64,000 nt of DNA from Oegoconia quadripuncta (GCA_949316235.1 OX438757.1:17299505-17363504); one strand, 5' to 3'. Positions 10,143-21,912 are shown, counted from the first letter of the stretch. A program made the numbers and translations. The notes: generated by a model not told the origin, from the letters alone.

Positions 10143-10440
10143 AATACCAGATATAAAAATAAACTTGCTGTTCATGTCAGCCGTTTACACTCACTAAGTC
10201 ATTTAAGGGGCAATGTATACGCTTTTATGATACGGTTCCAGTGGACCATCATAAAACAGACATTATTTACCAAAGGCTATTATAAAATTTCTGACTATCT
10301 GGATGATCAGCAAGCATGGACAACCGCTCGGCGATATGCAGTCAAATTATAAAATATAACCCAAACTTATTTAAAAGAGCAACCCTTGAGTTTCTTGCTC
10401 TATCTTCTCTGGGGAATCAGCTTTATGAATGAGCAATAAT
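10143..10440 (+). pseudogene. LINE ORF2 C-terminus (CR1/Jockey-like)
   Basis: An open frame without a start codon runs 10143-10352: NTRYKNKLAVHVSRLHSL at its beginning, then LFTKGYYKISDYLDDQQAW before TAA. NTR..N KL..P..R and K.LF.K.YY...DY..D...W are the standard closing motifs of several insect non-LTR retrotransposon ORF2 proteins. About 69 residues remain. The following ~90 bp is probably its 3' UTR. The fragment is 5' truncated and not functional. Confidence 0.6.
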
Positions 10441-12857
10441 GTCAAAAACTTTAATAATAAGATTAAAAATGCGACGTTTTCAAGTGATTATTATTATTAT
10501 ACGAAATATTATTTTTTTGATTTGTATTGACTACTAAAATAGTAATTTTACTCTGTGCTACTACGCCTTAACTGCCGTCCAGAAAAAATACCAGACCACG
10601 CATTACTGAGATTCGTCCGGATAAAGACTGGACACACACAAACACACACATCGTCGTCAATCAACTAACACCGTCGTTTTTCGTCGGGCGTTAAAAAACG
10701 AGGAAAATACTCAAGAGAAAGTAGAAACGCAAGTAGGTACCAAAAGTCAAATTCTCCAATTTAGAGTTTTCGTCTCGTCTCATAAAAATACGAACAATGG
10801 GTAGCCTGTTATAAGCCACCTAATCAACCTCCGCGCTCTTCGCGCAGTCCGCGGTATTAACGGCCTCCATCGCCGAGAAATAGCATAAAATTATAAAAAT
10901 TGTTTATTTCATTCTCAAAGTTTAAGTGGACGAAGTTTTCTGGTAAGTATTGAATGTAGGTACTTGTGTTAGATAAACCGCTCTTCAATGCGTACAGTAT
11001 ATAGTATTATATTAAATATTAAGTTATCCTATCTTTTAAAAGTAAACATAGCAATAATAACAAGGAAAAATAAGAAATAGGTAATGACTAATGACAAATG
11101 CTACTGAAAATTACGGCGTGTGTAATATGTATCTATAAGTGTGCATGTGTGTGTACGAGCGCAGCTAATAAGGGTGCGCGTGAGCAATAGATAATGTAAA
11201 GTTATGTATACCTGATATAGTATAAGTATATGTATAACTGATACTGGATCTAAACAGTTAGTAGATTTTGAAAATATCGAATTTAAAAGAATATTATATT
11301 CCATTTTTTTCCATTACTATGGAAAAATTAAAATCACGCTAATTTTGTTTCAATAGGTACTCTTTTTCAAAAATTTTCTGTGCTACCTTTTTAGCTCTAT
11401 TGCTTTATGTGTATAAAGTTTCATTAGAATCGATTTATTCATTTCGAAAAATATGGACTTGAAAGTTTGTGTGAACGTGAGGGGAACACGCTCTAATTAG
11501 CAAATTTTATCATTTAAAAACAAACAGCATTGGTGTTGTAAATGTAGTAACAATTGCTAAAAATTAAGCATTTTTAAGAAACGCAAGTACTAAGTAAGCA
11601 ACTAAATAAGCTAAACGTGAAAAATGTGTTACTTAAAAAAAAAATACTCAAATTGATGGGTATTTCTTTAAAATCAAAACATTTAGGGAAATTATCGTTA
11701 CAAAATATTAGTTCTCATTTCGACATTTTCAGCTAAAACACATGCATGGCTATCTATAACATGCTTAGTTTTTTATCCATCAATAAGTTAACTGTGTTTA
11801 ATAAAAGTCTACCTAATTAAAATCAGTTCGTATTCATTGTTATTAACATACATATTAAAAATAGGGTGTGCTAAACAAATGTAGACTAAGCGTCCGTTTT
11901 TTTTAGGCTTAATTATTCAAAATTACATCTATAATATACCTCTATAAGATAGCAACTATATAAGTCGGTTCTGAATTATGTCTAGCTAATTTTTTACCGT
12001 ATTTTCCCTGGGCACAAAACGCTGTGCACGCCACTGAGGTGAACGTGTTGCCTTCAACAACCACTCCTTTTTGGAGTCTTGTAAAAACAAACAAAAACGT
12101 TTAGTCTCGCTCAATTTAACACAAAATGAACCAATCTCACTTACCCGACAGCGTTACTTTTTTACCTTATCTAAGCACTTTATAACGACCTCGCATTCAA
12201 TGCCAGCCAGCCACTCCTCGAGCTTTGCTTTCCATAATACTTCCTGAACACCTTACGCTTCTATGCATAAGGGTCAAAATTGTTTATTCACTGACGAAGA
12301 ACATGAAAGGATGAATTAAAGATTTGTTTTGTAGAACAAAGTTTCGAAGTGAACTCACAAAAGTGTAGACGCACCCACTCTACTTTTGAACTTTACTTTT
12401 ATGTCGAAATTTGTTTATTTACACGACAATATAAACATTATATAAAATATAGCAAACAACAAAGGCGACTAAAGGACATTGCACCAAAAAACCTTGCACG
12501 TTTTAACGGCGTTAATCTCACATTCAGCATTGTTGTATATTTCGAATGGTGAACCATGGATGTTATTTCAAGCACGCAATTTGGGATAAAATGTCATGAC
12601 ATTAATTATATATGTATGTATGTCGGTATACTCTTATCTATACAGGGTGGAACAGAAAAATGTGAAAAACACGTGAACCAAAAAAAATATTCCAAAATAT
12701 TTTCAAAAGTTCACTTTTTTATATCATTCGGTAGTACTAATAATACTCTATATAAAAGGTTATTTACTTTAAAGTCGATATTCTAGCATGTATTGAGATA
12801 AATAAGAAAAGGCGCATTATTCTGCACATTCTCCGTAACTAGCTACCAGATTTATCT
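10441..12857. other. No gene seen
   Basis: Long AT-rich stretch. 10590-10690 carries a short piece (GATAAAGACTGGACACACAC) shared with 58500-58540. Short frames at 11101, 12349 and 12556 show no recognisable protein. 12640-12660 has TATACAGGGTGGAA, similar to the start of family F, but no element follows. Confidence 0.5.
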
Positions 12858-13030
12858 ATTACTAGCTTTCCGTCCGCGACTTCGTCCGCGAAAATCGGTT
12901 CAGTATGTTAATCCAGGTCCTAATCTGTCTACCCACCAAATTTTATCTCGAGCTGTATACGCGTGAAGAGGTAACAAACATACATACAGGCAAACACACA
13001 AACTTTCGCATTTATAATATTAGTTGGGAT
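12858..13030 (+). mobile_element. Family H interspersed repeat
   Basis: Complete short copy from TACTAGCTTTCCGTCCGCG to TTTATAATATTAGTTGGGAT, with the internal GTGAAGAGGTAACAAACATA block shared with 47430 and 52518. Confidence 0.6.
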
Positions 13031-14261
13031 TTTTTAAAATACCAACCGTTTCTAATACTAGTTTTCATTTGACATTGCACCCTAAATGCTACCATCATAT
13101 ATAAAAAAACGTAATTATATGCTAACTGTATTGACTACATTATGTAATTTTATGCGTATTAATGAACCAACTGAAAAATTTATACAAAAATGTGACTTTG
13201 CCAGCTCGTACTATACTGTAAAAGTACCCCGAAGAATATTTCGCGTTACCAATCCGGTCACTAATAACCATTCGCTGCGCTTGCACATTACAAATTACAT
13301 TAAAATGTAGGTACACATCTTGTTTATTTCATTTTGTGGTTTCGTGGAGGTCACCAATGAAGCGATGACTTATTTTAGAACTAATTTACATGTGGGTGTG
13401 TACGTGGTCCATCTATCACAGTTAATATTAATGCGTTGTATTTTTAGTTGGGCACAGTATAATCGAAGTCGGTTAGGGTTGCCAACTTTGGAACGTAGAA
13501 TTGAGTGAAATTGACAATTCAAATACATTAAATAAAAAATGTAAGGAGCAGTATATTGAATTCTCAGGGAAATGAATGATTATAAAGGAACATGTTAAAA
13601 TTAAGGTAGAATCTCGAAGTCTGCCCAAGGCTAAGACACTTATCTCCGAGGATCATACTCTAATTAAAAACGCGATAAAAATCACGGATCGAAAATCACA
13701 GATTTTTTCTTTAGATATTTAGTTCCGTAAACATAGGTAAGTCAATAGCTAAGACATGCAGCCAAGTTTCTTGTTAAATATTTTCATAGGGGTAAATAAG
13801 TCTCTTTTAGTGTTAAATTTTATAGTTAGAAACCCTTGGACCTAGAAATTAATGCCTTGAACAGCCTTGTTTTTTTCGAAACTATTTTTTTTAGAAGTTT
13901 TAGTGGCGTTCCAATTTTAAATGTCATTATTACCCAAAGGACATCTCGACATTAGTCCAGATTAAGGTCAAGAGCGATCCCATTCTAATTAAAAAAAAAA
14001 AAAAAAAAAAGGAACTTCCATACTAGGTACTTTAGCTCCTGTGGGCTTTAACAGCTTACTTGGCATATATAGATGGTGTACAAAAATACTGTTTAATAAA
14101 CTGAATTCAAATTAAGCCTCTACGTTAAAAGTTAAATTTCATCGAAACGGCTGAACAGATTTCCATTAAATATGGGTAAAGTACTTACCATCTCACAAAT
14201 ACCACATTTCGAAAATAAAAACTACATTCCTATCTATTCAGCCGTTTTGATGGTAATTTCT
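13031..14261. other. No gene seen
   Basis: AT-rich, with an A-run at 13990-14010. Short frames at 13086 and 13320 match nothing I know. Confidence 0.5.
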
Positions 14262-14577
14262 ATTTTGAGAACGCTATGTTGCATTTTTTACCATATGTAA
14301 CATCTTGCACTTCAAAATCGATCAAGCCGTTTCGACTACGGGAGAATATAAAATATACATACATGTTATACACCCGAAAACCATTACCTTCCTTCCTGGC
14401 GTAGTTGGGTAAAATAAACCACGAAATAGATAGATAAGCATTTATTTGCATCCATGTACACACACACAACCAATTTTACATATGAAAAATACACCTAAAA
14501 CAATAAAACACAAGTACAGAAACATCAAATATTATGTGTTTGCCGCAGTATACAAAAAGGCTACAGCTCAGTGTAAA
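14262..14577. repeat. Interspersed repeat fragment (CTATGTTGCATTTTTTACCAT family)
   Basis: 14262-14415 shares GCTATGTTG.ATTTTTTACCAT and the CGAAAACCATTACCTTCC block with 42000-42160. 14425-14550 has a GATAGATAAGCATTTATTTG start like 38200 and 1873, probably a separate retroposon end. Confidence 0.4.
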
Positions 14578-14905
14578 TCCAAATTTAGCTAAACTTTGTG
14601 TGTATTATCGGATAACATTAAGTTAAGTATAGGCAGCGTTAATTTTTAAAAGAAACCGCTTTATAAAAGTTTCAGCGAATCTAAGAAATGATTATGGCCA
14701 GCACATGAAAAGAGCTCTGTTAATTTTTTTTTTATTATGCGATTTAGCCCAGAAATTAAAAAATATTTCATGTGAAACCTTGAAATAATATACCATTTTC
14801 CAAATAAAAAACAAATTTGGATATAGCTTTGAAAATCGCAGGAATTGGTACATATGATTAACGCTGAAAAAAAACTCCAATTTCATAGGTAAAGACCCAA
14901 TATAA
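14578..14905 (+). mobile_element. Mariner-type MITE lacking its left end
   Basis: Begins inside the element at AATCCAAATTTAGCTAAACT and runs to CCAATTTCATAGGTAAAGAC. The same interior as the five other copies. Confidence 0.7.
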
Positions 14906-15439
14906 AGAAATATGTTATCCATGATTAAAACTTGTTATCCTCAAAATTTAAGCTACTTTCTTTCATACAGCCTGTATATAAGTTTGCATAAAAATGTTAT
15001 TTAGGAGGTGCGACAAATCCTTGAAGTAACACAAACAGTCGCTACCATAACGTGATTAACTTCCGACTATGCTAAGTGGTGAAGCCAACTTTGTAATTAG
15101 TAGTTCCTTCTAGGGATCCGTACCCGAAGGCCAAACCGAGCCATATTGCTGTCGCTCATGAGTGTCCGTCTGTCTGTCCGTCGTCCGTCTCAAAGTTTTA
15201 CCAGCGTTGAGGCTCCAGTCTTCATATTTGCTACAAAGGTATGTCTTGCTGACCTAAAGCCAGGTAAAGTATAGTTAAAAAAATATATATTAAGGGGGAA
15301 TCTGATACAAGTGAATTTTTATTTTATTATTTATTTATTTATACTTTATTGCACACGAGTACACATAAAGGTCAAATACATACTAGATATAGGATGTACA
15401 AAAGGCACTAGCTTATCTCTAAAAAGAGATAAGCTAGTG
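14906..15439. other. Unassigned, with two repeat fragments
   Basis: 15105-15220 (GATCCGTACCCGAAGGCC, GTCCGTCTGTCTGTCC) looks like the end of a common lepidopteran DNA-element repeat. 15335-15430 is a LINE 3'-UTR-like fragment (TTTATTGCACACGAGTACAC) with a small GATAAGCTAG hairpin (15409-15436). Confidence 0.4.
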
Positions 15440-15706
15440 GTAGGTGGTAGTGGGTTTGGTTTGTGGTAGGGTATTTTAAATGTCCGCCTGGCTAGCTACC
15501 ACCATCTTATCTAAATCTGCCGCCAAGCAGCAATGTCAATAGCATTGTTGTGTTCCGGTTGTCAAAGATAAGATAGCCAGTCCCCCAAATGTGTTGGGGT
15601 TTTCGGGTCAGTACGCTTCCACCTTTGACTTCATCGTCACTTAACATCAGGTGTGATTGAAGTCAAGTACAAACACGTTGTGCATAAAAAAAAAAAAAAA
15701 AAAAAG
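15440..15706 (+). mobile_element. SINE-A copy, headless
   Basis: Body from GTCCGCCTGGCTAGCTACC to GTGTGATTGAAG and a poly(A) run (15687-15705). The tRNA-like head is missing. 15707-16215 beyond it holds nothing recognisable. Confidence 0.8.
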
Positions 15707-16215
15707 ATTTCTTCCAGCAAGACCCTGCAAATGTGAAGGAAAACATGTTCGATAGGATAGACATACATACGTGCCCTGAGAAAAATGTGTTCATAATCAG
15801 CTTAAAATCAAAAAGACTATAATAATAATACTTCAAATACAATAGATTAAATACCTATTTAATATTAAATAAAATACGTACATAAGTTTTAATTATGAAA
15901 TAAATGAGCAATGCCTGTATCTTTTTAACAAATAAATATATACTTACATATAATATATACATACACTAAACATACAAGTCTGTCATATAAACATACACAA
16001 TATTATTATGCATACGAAAATTGAGTGAATGCTAAGTGAATATTGTTTCGAGCTCATAATGAAGACAAAGACTAATTTTTTTGTTTTATAAAATATTAGA
16101 AAACAAAGGCATTCTAACCTCCAGAAGGCTTGAATGGAAGAGATGTCTTTAGAGATAGGCTTACCTTTGTACATATTTTCTGACTGTAATATGTTTATAT
16201 GCAATAAAGAATATA

Positions 16216-16330
16216 CATATACAGGGTGAAATTTATTTCGTGTAATTCCTGGTGGTGTCTCCACTCATGATTACTAACAACTTTCCAATAGGAACCATAG
16301 CCAAAATCTGACGAAAATTGTAAGACTTCA
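16216..16330. mobile_element. Family F fold-back MITE, half element
   Basis: Starts TACAGGGTGAAATTTATTTC and carries ATGATTACTAACAACTTTCC. The right arm is absent. Confidence 0.5.
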
Positions 16331-16477
16331 AAATCAAAATTAAAATAAAAAAATGCTTTATTTTGTAGGTACACAGGATACACTTAAAATAGTCTGATTT
16401 TTTTTTACACTTTTAAATCTACATTACGTACGTACATAAAGCTTGCATAAAGCATGCATTGGAACCTTCATGAAACG

Positions 16478-16575
16478 AGCCTACACCTTCCTCAAAGGCC
16501 GGCAACGCATCTGTGACCCTTTTGGTGTTGCATGCTCGTTTGCCGCCCTTCTCATATAAAAAAAAAAAAAAGGCT
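16478..16575 (+). mobile_element. Retroposon 3' end, internally deleted
   Basis: AAGGCCGGCAACGCATCTGTGA joins directly to GCATGCTCGTTTGCCGCCC, omitting about 50 bp present at 24470-24618. Ends CTCATAT plus poly(A). Confidence 0.65.
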
Positions 16576-16985
16576 TTTTGGCGGGAACTCGGCGAGTAAA
16601 GTAGCATTTTTTTTTATAATTCTTATAATTTGTGCATTCTAACTTTTGAAGCTTAATAATGGCAGAATATTGTGCAGCAAACGTTAGTGATGGTGTACAA
16701 GTGAAGGGAAGTGTAAATTAAAGTGCGTAACGGAGCTTTCGGGTTCCCACAAGAAGCCGCCAAAATCTTTTGTAAAGCATTCTGCTACTTTACTGAAGAA
16801 TGACTTGACCGTGACTAGACTCTGTATACGCCAAGTATACGACGAATTACTTGTTTTGACTGAGACTGACTTACAAACTGAAGAAATAAGAGAAATAAGA
16901 CATGGCTGTTATGGGCTAGATCCCTTTGCCTTCTCCTAGAGGAGAGAATGAAATGAAAAAAAAAAAATAAAAAAAAAAAAGCTAC
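16576..16985 (+). mobile_element. Family R retroposon, most complete copy in sense orientation
   Basis: Starts TTTTTGGCGGGAACTCGGCG and ends GAGAGAATGAAATG followed by A-runs, which gives the family its direction. It abuts the poly(A) of the preceding retroposon. No frame longer than chance and no tRNA-like boxes seen, so it is neither a clear SINE nor a clear LINE end. Confidence 0.65.
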
Positions 16986-17029
16986 AAAAAAACATTTTTA
17001 AAGAAAGACTAATCGAATTTATTTTTATG

Positions 17030-17135
17030 GAATTCGTCTATGGTTCCTTGGGAAAACTTGTTCGTAATCAAGATTAGCGTCACCAGTTAATGGGAATTAC
17101 ATGAATTCGAATTCATCTATACTGGATGAGTTTTT
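17030..17135. mobile_element. Family F fold-back MITE, right half
   Basis: Contains CTTGTTCGTAATCAAG and CACCAGTTAATGGGAATTAC, the right arm of the family. Confidence 0.5.
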
Positions 17136-17154
17136 TTACCGTAAGGAAAAAAAA

Positions 17155-17262
17155 TATTAATGTATGTTTATCCATTATCTAGTATCCATAGTACAAGCTT
17201 TGCTTAGTTTGGGACTAGATGATTGATGTAAGTGTTCGAAATATTTATTTATTTATTATTAC
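17155..17262 (+). mobile_element. SINE-B variant, 3' part
   Basis: ATCTAGTATCCATAGTACAA and GTTTGGGACTAGATGATTG, as in the copy at 420-612. Confidence 0.6.
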
Positions 17263-17297
17263 ACACGCACACACACGCACGCACGCACGCACGCACT

Positions 17298-17346
<49 letters not shown>
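17263..17346 (+). repeat. (AC)n microsatellite
   Basis: ACAC/GCAC dinucleotide tract growing from the tail of the preceding SINE. The two Thr/His frames across it are artefacts of the repeat. 17350-17700 holds nothing recognisable. Confidence 0.9.
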
Positions 17347-17348
<2 letters not shown>

Positions 17349-17699
17349 TCACACACGTACACACATACATACACCCACGCGCACGTAGACACTTTCAAGC
17401 ACTATACACATAAAATTTAATATCTCCCTCACACACAGGCGATAACAAACACAGGTTTGCTTAGATTTTGTTCTATTAATTTAGGAGTCCATTGTGGAGT
17501 TAGCAGCTGATGCTTATAACACAAGTATTTTTAATGCTTAGCATGAGCATCAGCTGGGAACGTACTTTTAGAAATTCTAATGAATATTACAAAATTTTAC
17601 CGGTTGTAAACAACTGAATTTACCTGTGGTTAAATAAATTATTCTTATTCTTATTTACAGATAAACGCAACATGCATTAATTTGGTTTTGGGAGAATTG

Positions 17700-17818
17700 G
17701 TAGCTAAATGGTCACCAATCACACAAACATTTACCCATCGGGGGATTCGAACCCGCAACCGTTGGTTTCGCTGACAGGGTCACTAACCACTACACCAATC
17801 GGTCGTCAAAATAGTTGT
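17700..17818 (-). mobile_element. SINE-B head (tRNA-like)
   Basis: Antisense: GACCGATTGGTGTAGTGG (A-box-like) and GGGTTCGAATCCCC (B-box) with a short body piece. It lacks the rest of the tRNA fold, so it is not called as a tRNA gene. The same head is seen at 54748-54800. Confidence 0.65.
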
Positions 17819-18024
17819 GTATTTGGAGTCAGACTGTAAGCTTGAAATTAATTTAAATATATAAAAAACATCCACCGTTCACCGTTCGAAACATACAGAA
17901 ATGCACACGTATAACAGGGTCTGAGCCAATGTCCATAGAAGTTTTTTGGTGGAGGGTCCCAAAGTGGCCTTTTACGACACCTATGGGTAGAGACGGGTTA
18001 GTTCTATCCTTTTATGTGCCAATG

Positions 18025-18255
18025 GACTTGAAAACTGTAGTGGTATACCAAAAGGGCGCGGGTTCGAATCCCGCCAGGGGCATATGCTTGTATGATGAAT
18101 ACGGACACGTGTACCCGAGTTATGGATGTTTTAATTTATAATAAGTATTTATTTACAAAAAATAATATGTATTTATGTAGTGTATCCACAATACAAGCCT
18201 ATAGTTGCTTAATGTGGAACTAGATGGCATTGTATGTCCAAGGATATTTTTTTTT
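18025..18255 (+). mobile_element. SINE-B copy
   Basis: B-box CGGGTTCGAATCCCGCC at about 18058, ATACGGACACGTGTACCCGA in the body, and a GTGGAACTAGATGGCATTG tail. Nearly full length. Confidence 0.75.
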
Positions 18256-18354
18256 CTGTTTATGGCACATCGAATATATATTAAATTTGAAGTCAATTTA
18301 CAAAAGAATTACATTCATGTGTATTTACAAAAAAAAACATCAATTTAATTAAGT

Positions 18355-18497
18355 ATGTACATGAAACAACAAATTTATAAAACACAATTGAAAATACCTA
18401 TATCCTATAGAAAAAATACGCCGTCCAACTCGCTTCCGTGAGGCATAGTACCTAGTACGTTAGCGCTATTACCCCGCTGAATGCATAGGCTCAGGAT
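18355..18497 (-). pseudogene. Coding-like fragment, copy 1
   Basis: Antisense copy of the segment at 49580-49760, with the shared blocks GCATTCAGCGGGGTAATAGC and CTCACGGAAGCGAG. See the sense copy for its reading frame. 18498-19064 shows no feature. Confidence 0.45.
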
Positions 18498-19064
18498 ATT
18501 TATTTATATCTATTTATTATAGTTTTTCTCACATTTTGGCAGAAATTGAACCATAAATGATGAAACACCCGACTACGAATAAACGAATTAAAAAGCATGT
18601 TTCCCAAAACTGGAAAGACCAGTGGGTTTTTAAGTTTGCTGATAATATTTGCTATTTGATGATGGGTGACCAGCACAAGGTTGCAAGTCACTTAAACAAA
18701 TAGTAAAACCTAGTTACCTATGTAAGCAAACTGCGAGTGTCAATGAAAAAAAAAATAAAACAGAATAGAACTTAGCAAATAAGTACTTATCGACAGGTAC
18801 TCAACCGAAACCATATCTTAACAGGTTTTAAGTGATGTCTTCGAAAGTAAATTATCGAATCTTATCTTAGATGTTATCATGTTATTTTAATATTAGTTGG
18901 CTTATCGTATGACCTTCTTTAACGAAAACAAAGGCCTCATTGTAAGTAGTACCTCTATCTAAGCAGAGACAATCTATTTGGGTAGAACTGTTTTTCACCT
19001 AGCCCTTATTGATATTACAGCTTACGAAATGAGTTTGACGTTTGTAAATGTAACACGATTTCAT

Positions 19065-19420
19065 ATTTTACTAACCGTTGTCCGCGACTTTGTTCGCATC
19101 ATTTCATCAAAATCGGTTCTGCAAACAAAATTGCATATATGTTAATCCGGGACTGATCAATTTTATCCAAATCCGTCCAGCCGTTTTAACGTGAAGAGGT
19201 AACAAACACACATGCATACATACACAATCTTTCGCAAATGCGAAATATATGTAATCTATACATACAGCTATCTGTTGCCCGGGGTCTCGTTCGGGTTTGA
19301 ACATTTCATGAAAATCAGTTCACCAAAAAAAATTTGCCCATATGTTATTCAGAGTTTAGGCGTGATGAGGCATCAAACACGCAGGCACACATAACTTTCG
19401 CATTTATAATACTAGTTGGG
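19065..19420 (+). mobile_element. Family H interspersed repeat, two partial copies
   Basis: TGTCCGCGACTTTGTTCGC start and GAAGAGGTAACAAACACACA inside. A second piece ends CGCATTTATAATACTAGTTG. Consistent with adjacent or nested copies. Confidence 0.5.
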
Positions 19421-19439
19421 ACCAGCTGGGATTAGTTGG

Positions 19440-19770
19440 GATAGGCTCCAATCGGACCTCGTTCAGTGGCACGGTGATGTTGCTGAAGGAAGCGGTGGAG
19501 CGGCAGCTCCTGCTCCGTCGCAAAACCATTTTCTTTTACATTGGGAAAACCCTTTATAGCTACCACCGCTCCTCGTATGAGGAGTATATAAACCCAACGG
19601 TGTTCCTCCACTGGCGCCATCGCGGCGAGGCCACGGCTACCACAAGGCATTCGTCCGCAGCCACGCCGACGCGTCGCCAGCCGCCAGAACAACGACGGCG
19701 GCAGGCCCTCCTAGAGACTGGGGCAGGAAGGATTCTTCTGGCCTATCTACGTCTAGAAGGCGAATACCTA
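19440..19770. other. GC-rich coding-like segment, unidentified
   Basis: Much more GC-rich than its flanks and open for 131 codons on the plus strand (19474-19869) and 86 on the minus. The plus frame runs on into the downstream SINE, so it is not a real gene as read. It is probably a fragment of a retroelement ORF inserted with the SINE at 19771. No motif recognised. Confidence 0.35.
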
Positions 19771-20105
19771 CGACGATATGATAGATCGGGAAACATTTTA
19801 TTTACAAAAAAAATAAATATTTATGTAGTATATCAACCATCTGGTATCCACAACACAATCCAAGTATAGTTGCTTACTGTGGAACTAGATGGCGCTGTGT
19901 GTATGTCTGAGGATATTTATGTATGTATAAAAAAACGCACTGGAATCGCAACGACATTATTGAGATAGGTACATCGTAACAAATGTTGTACACACACATC
20001 TACAACGCCGTCAATCACATTTCATCTGTCGGTTATCTTCGCCGATAAACAAACTGTCTTGTCTAGGACTAGATACTTGTGGTGTAAGTATCTGAAATAT
20101 ATTAT
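19771..20105 (+). mobile_element. SINE-B 3' part, then a second short tail
   Basis: 19771-19930 has ACCATCTGGTATCCACAACA and GGAACTAGATGGCGCTGTG. 20060-20105 is a short remnant of the variant tail (CTAGGACTAGATACTTG). 20106-20539 holds nothing recognisable. Confidence 0.6.
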
Positions 20106-20539
20106 ATTTATTTATAAATCTACTGTCAAACCACCTGAGAGTTTAGGTATAGTACAGTTTGTCGCCAGTTATTCGACGTCATTGCTCTGATATCACCTGT
20201 GATCAAACCAGGGCACACGTGCGCTAACAAATCAATGATTACTATCATTTCACATTGCGACAATGTCACATTATGGCGACTAATAGATGCTTTGTTTCGG
20301 CAAAAACCAAAAGGCAATGTTAATGCAACCACGACCGCCACACAAGGCAAGTTGCTCGAATGAACGGAATACGCAGGTGTACAGTAGTATACCTACCTAA
20401 TGCATAGACATTTGCATAATTTATCTACTTTTATAGATACAACAGGGGCGAATTTATTCATCATCATCAGCCTATCACATAAAAAACCTATTATTAGACA
20501 CAAGTAACACATACTACGTTGTCTGACATTTTTCTAATT

Positions 20540-20850
20540 ACTTTTTTTTTATGCGCAACGGGTAAGCACTTGTCCTCAATCACACCTGATGATATAATGA
20601 AGTTGGGACTGAACGTGGAAGCGTACTGACCCGAAAACCCCATCTTATTTGGGAGACTGGCTATCTCAGCTCTGACCACCGGAAGACAGCAATGCTATTA
20701 GCATTGCTATTACTCACACTTTATAAGATGGTGGCAGCTAGCCAGGCGGACATTTAATATGCCCTACCACCAACCAGATCGTCTACTAAACATTACCCCG
20801 CTGGGGATCGAAACCACAACCTCAGATTCGTAAACCCTATGTCGTTTAAA
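20540..20850 (-). mobile_element. SINE-A copy whose head seeds a minisatellite
   Basis: Antisense SINE-A: T-run, ATCACACCTGATG, GATGGTGGCAGCTAGCCAGG, then GGGGATCGAAACC and the head end reading TTGAGTCACGGAG. The head end continues straight into the 20-bp array. Confidence 0.8.
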
Positions 20851-21510
20851 TTGAGTCACGGAGTATGTTATTGAGCCACGGAGGATGTTATTGAGCCACG
20901 GAGGATGTTATTGAGCCACGGAGGCGGTTATGCAGCCACCGAGGATGTAATTGAGCCACGGAGGCGGTTATTGAGCCACGGAAGATGTTATTGAGCCATG
21001 GAGGCGGTTATTGAGCCACGGAGTATGTTATTGAGCCACGGAGGATGTTATTGAGCCACGGAGGCGGTTATGAAGCCACGGAGTATGTTATTGAGCCACG
21101 GAGGCGGTTATTGAGCCACGGAGTATGTTATTGAGCCACGGAGGATGTTATTGAGCCACGGAGGCGGTTATTGAGCCACGGAGTATGGCATTGAGCCACG
21201 GAGGATGTTATTGAGCCACGGAGGCGGTTACTGAGCCACGGAGTATGTTATTGAGCCACGGAGGATGTTATTGAGCCACGGAGGCGGTTATTGAGCCACG
21301 GAGGCGGTTATTGAGCTATGAAGGCGGTTATTGAACCACGGAGGCGGTTATTGAGCCATGAAGGCGGTTATTGAGCCATGAAGGCGGTTATTGAGCCATG
21401 AAGGCGGTTATTGAGCCATGAAGGCGGTTATTGAGCCACGGAGGCGGTTATTGAGCCACGGAGGACGTTATTGAGCCACGGAGGATGTTATTGAGCCACG
21501 GAGGCGGTTC
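20851..21510. repeat. 20-bp minisatellite, about 33 units
   Basis: Unit TTGAGCCACGGAGGCGGTTA with variants GGATG and GTATG. The unit equals the antisense 5' end of SINE-A. Over much of the array the variants cycle with a 60-bp period (three units). Confidence 0.95.
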
Positions 21511-21639
21511 ACTCTCATAAAGTTTTCATACATGCTCGACGGTTTCGGGTACTCTTGACTTGGTCTTTCTTTAAAAAAATTATTACACACATTAAACATC
21601 AGGAGAAACAAAACGACATCAAATCCAAAATTGATTATT

Positions 21640-21912
21640 TGATCCCAAGCGGGGTACATGTTTAGTACTCGGTTTTGTTGGCGGTAAGGCATTTTAAATG
21701 TCCGCCCGGCTAGCTACCACCATCTTATCTAAGTCTGCCGCCAAACAGCAATGTTAATAGCTTTGTCGTGTTCCAGTTGTCAGAGGTAAGCCAGCCAGTC
21801 CCCCAAATAAGATGGGTGTTTCCGGGTCAGTACGCTTCCACCTTCGGCCTCATCTTCAATTAACATCAGGTGTGATTGAGATCAAGGGCTAACCCGTAGT
21901 GCATAGAAAAAT
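21640..21912 (+). mobile_element. SINE-A copy, head truncated
   Basis: Starts at the end of the B-box (GATCCCAAGCGGGGTACATG) and runs through the CTAGCTACCACCATC body to GTGCATAGAAAA. Opposite orientation to the copy at 20540, with the minisatellite between them. Confidence 0.8.

Noticed and set aside
17219..17420. Two 62-64 codon frames rich in Thr/His
   Set aside because: They are translations of the (AC)n/(GCAC)n microsatellite in two frames.
17700..17818. Possible tRNA gene on the minus strand
   Set aside because: Only A- and B-box-like words are present; acceptor and anticodon stems do not form, and the sequence continues as SINE-B body. The same applies to 27005, 28005 and 30520.
19474..19869. 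131-codon plus-strand ORF
   Set aside because: It begins in an unidentified GC-rich fragment and ends inside a SINE-B tail; no recognisable domain.
20851..21510. Possible CRISPR-like array
   Set aside because: The repeats are directly adjacent 20-bp units with no unique spacers, derived from a SINE, in a eukaryotic genome.
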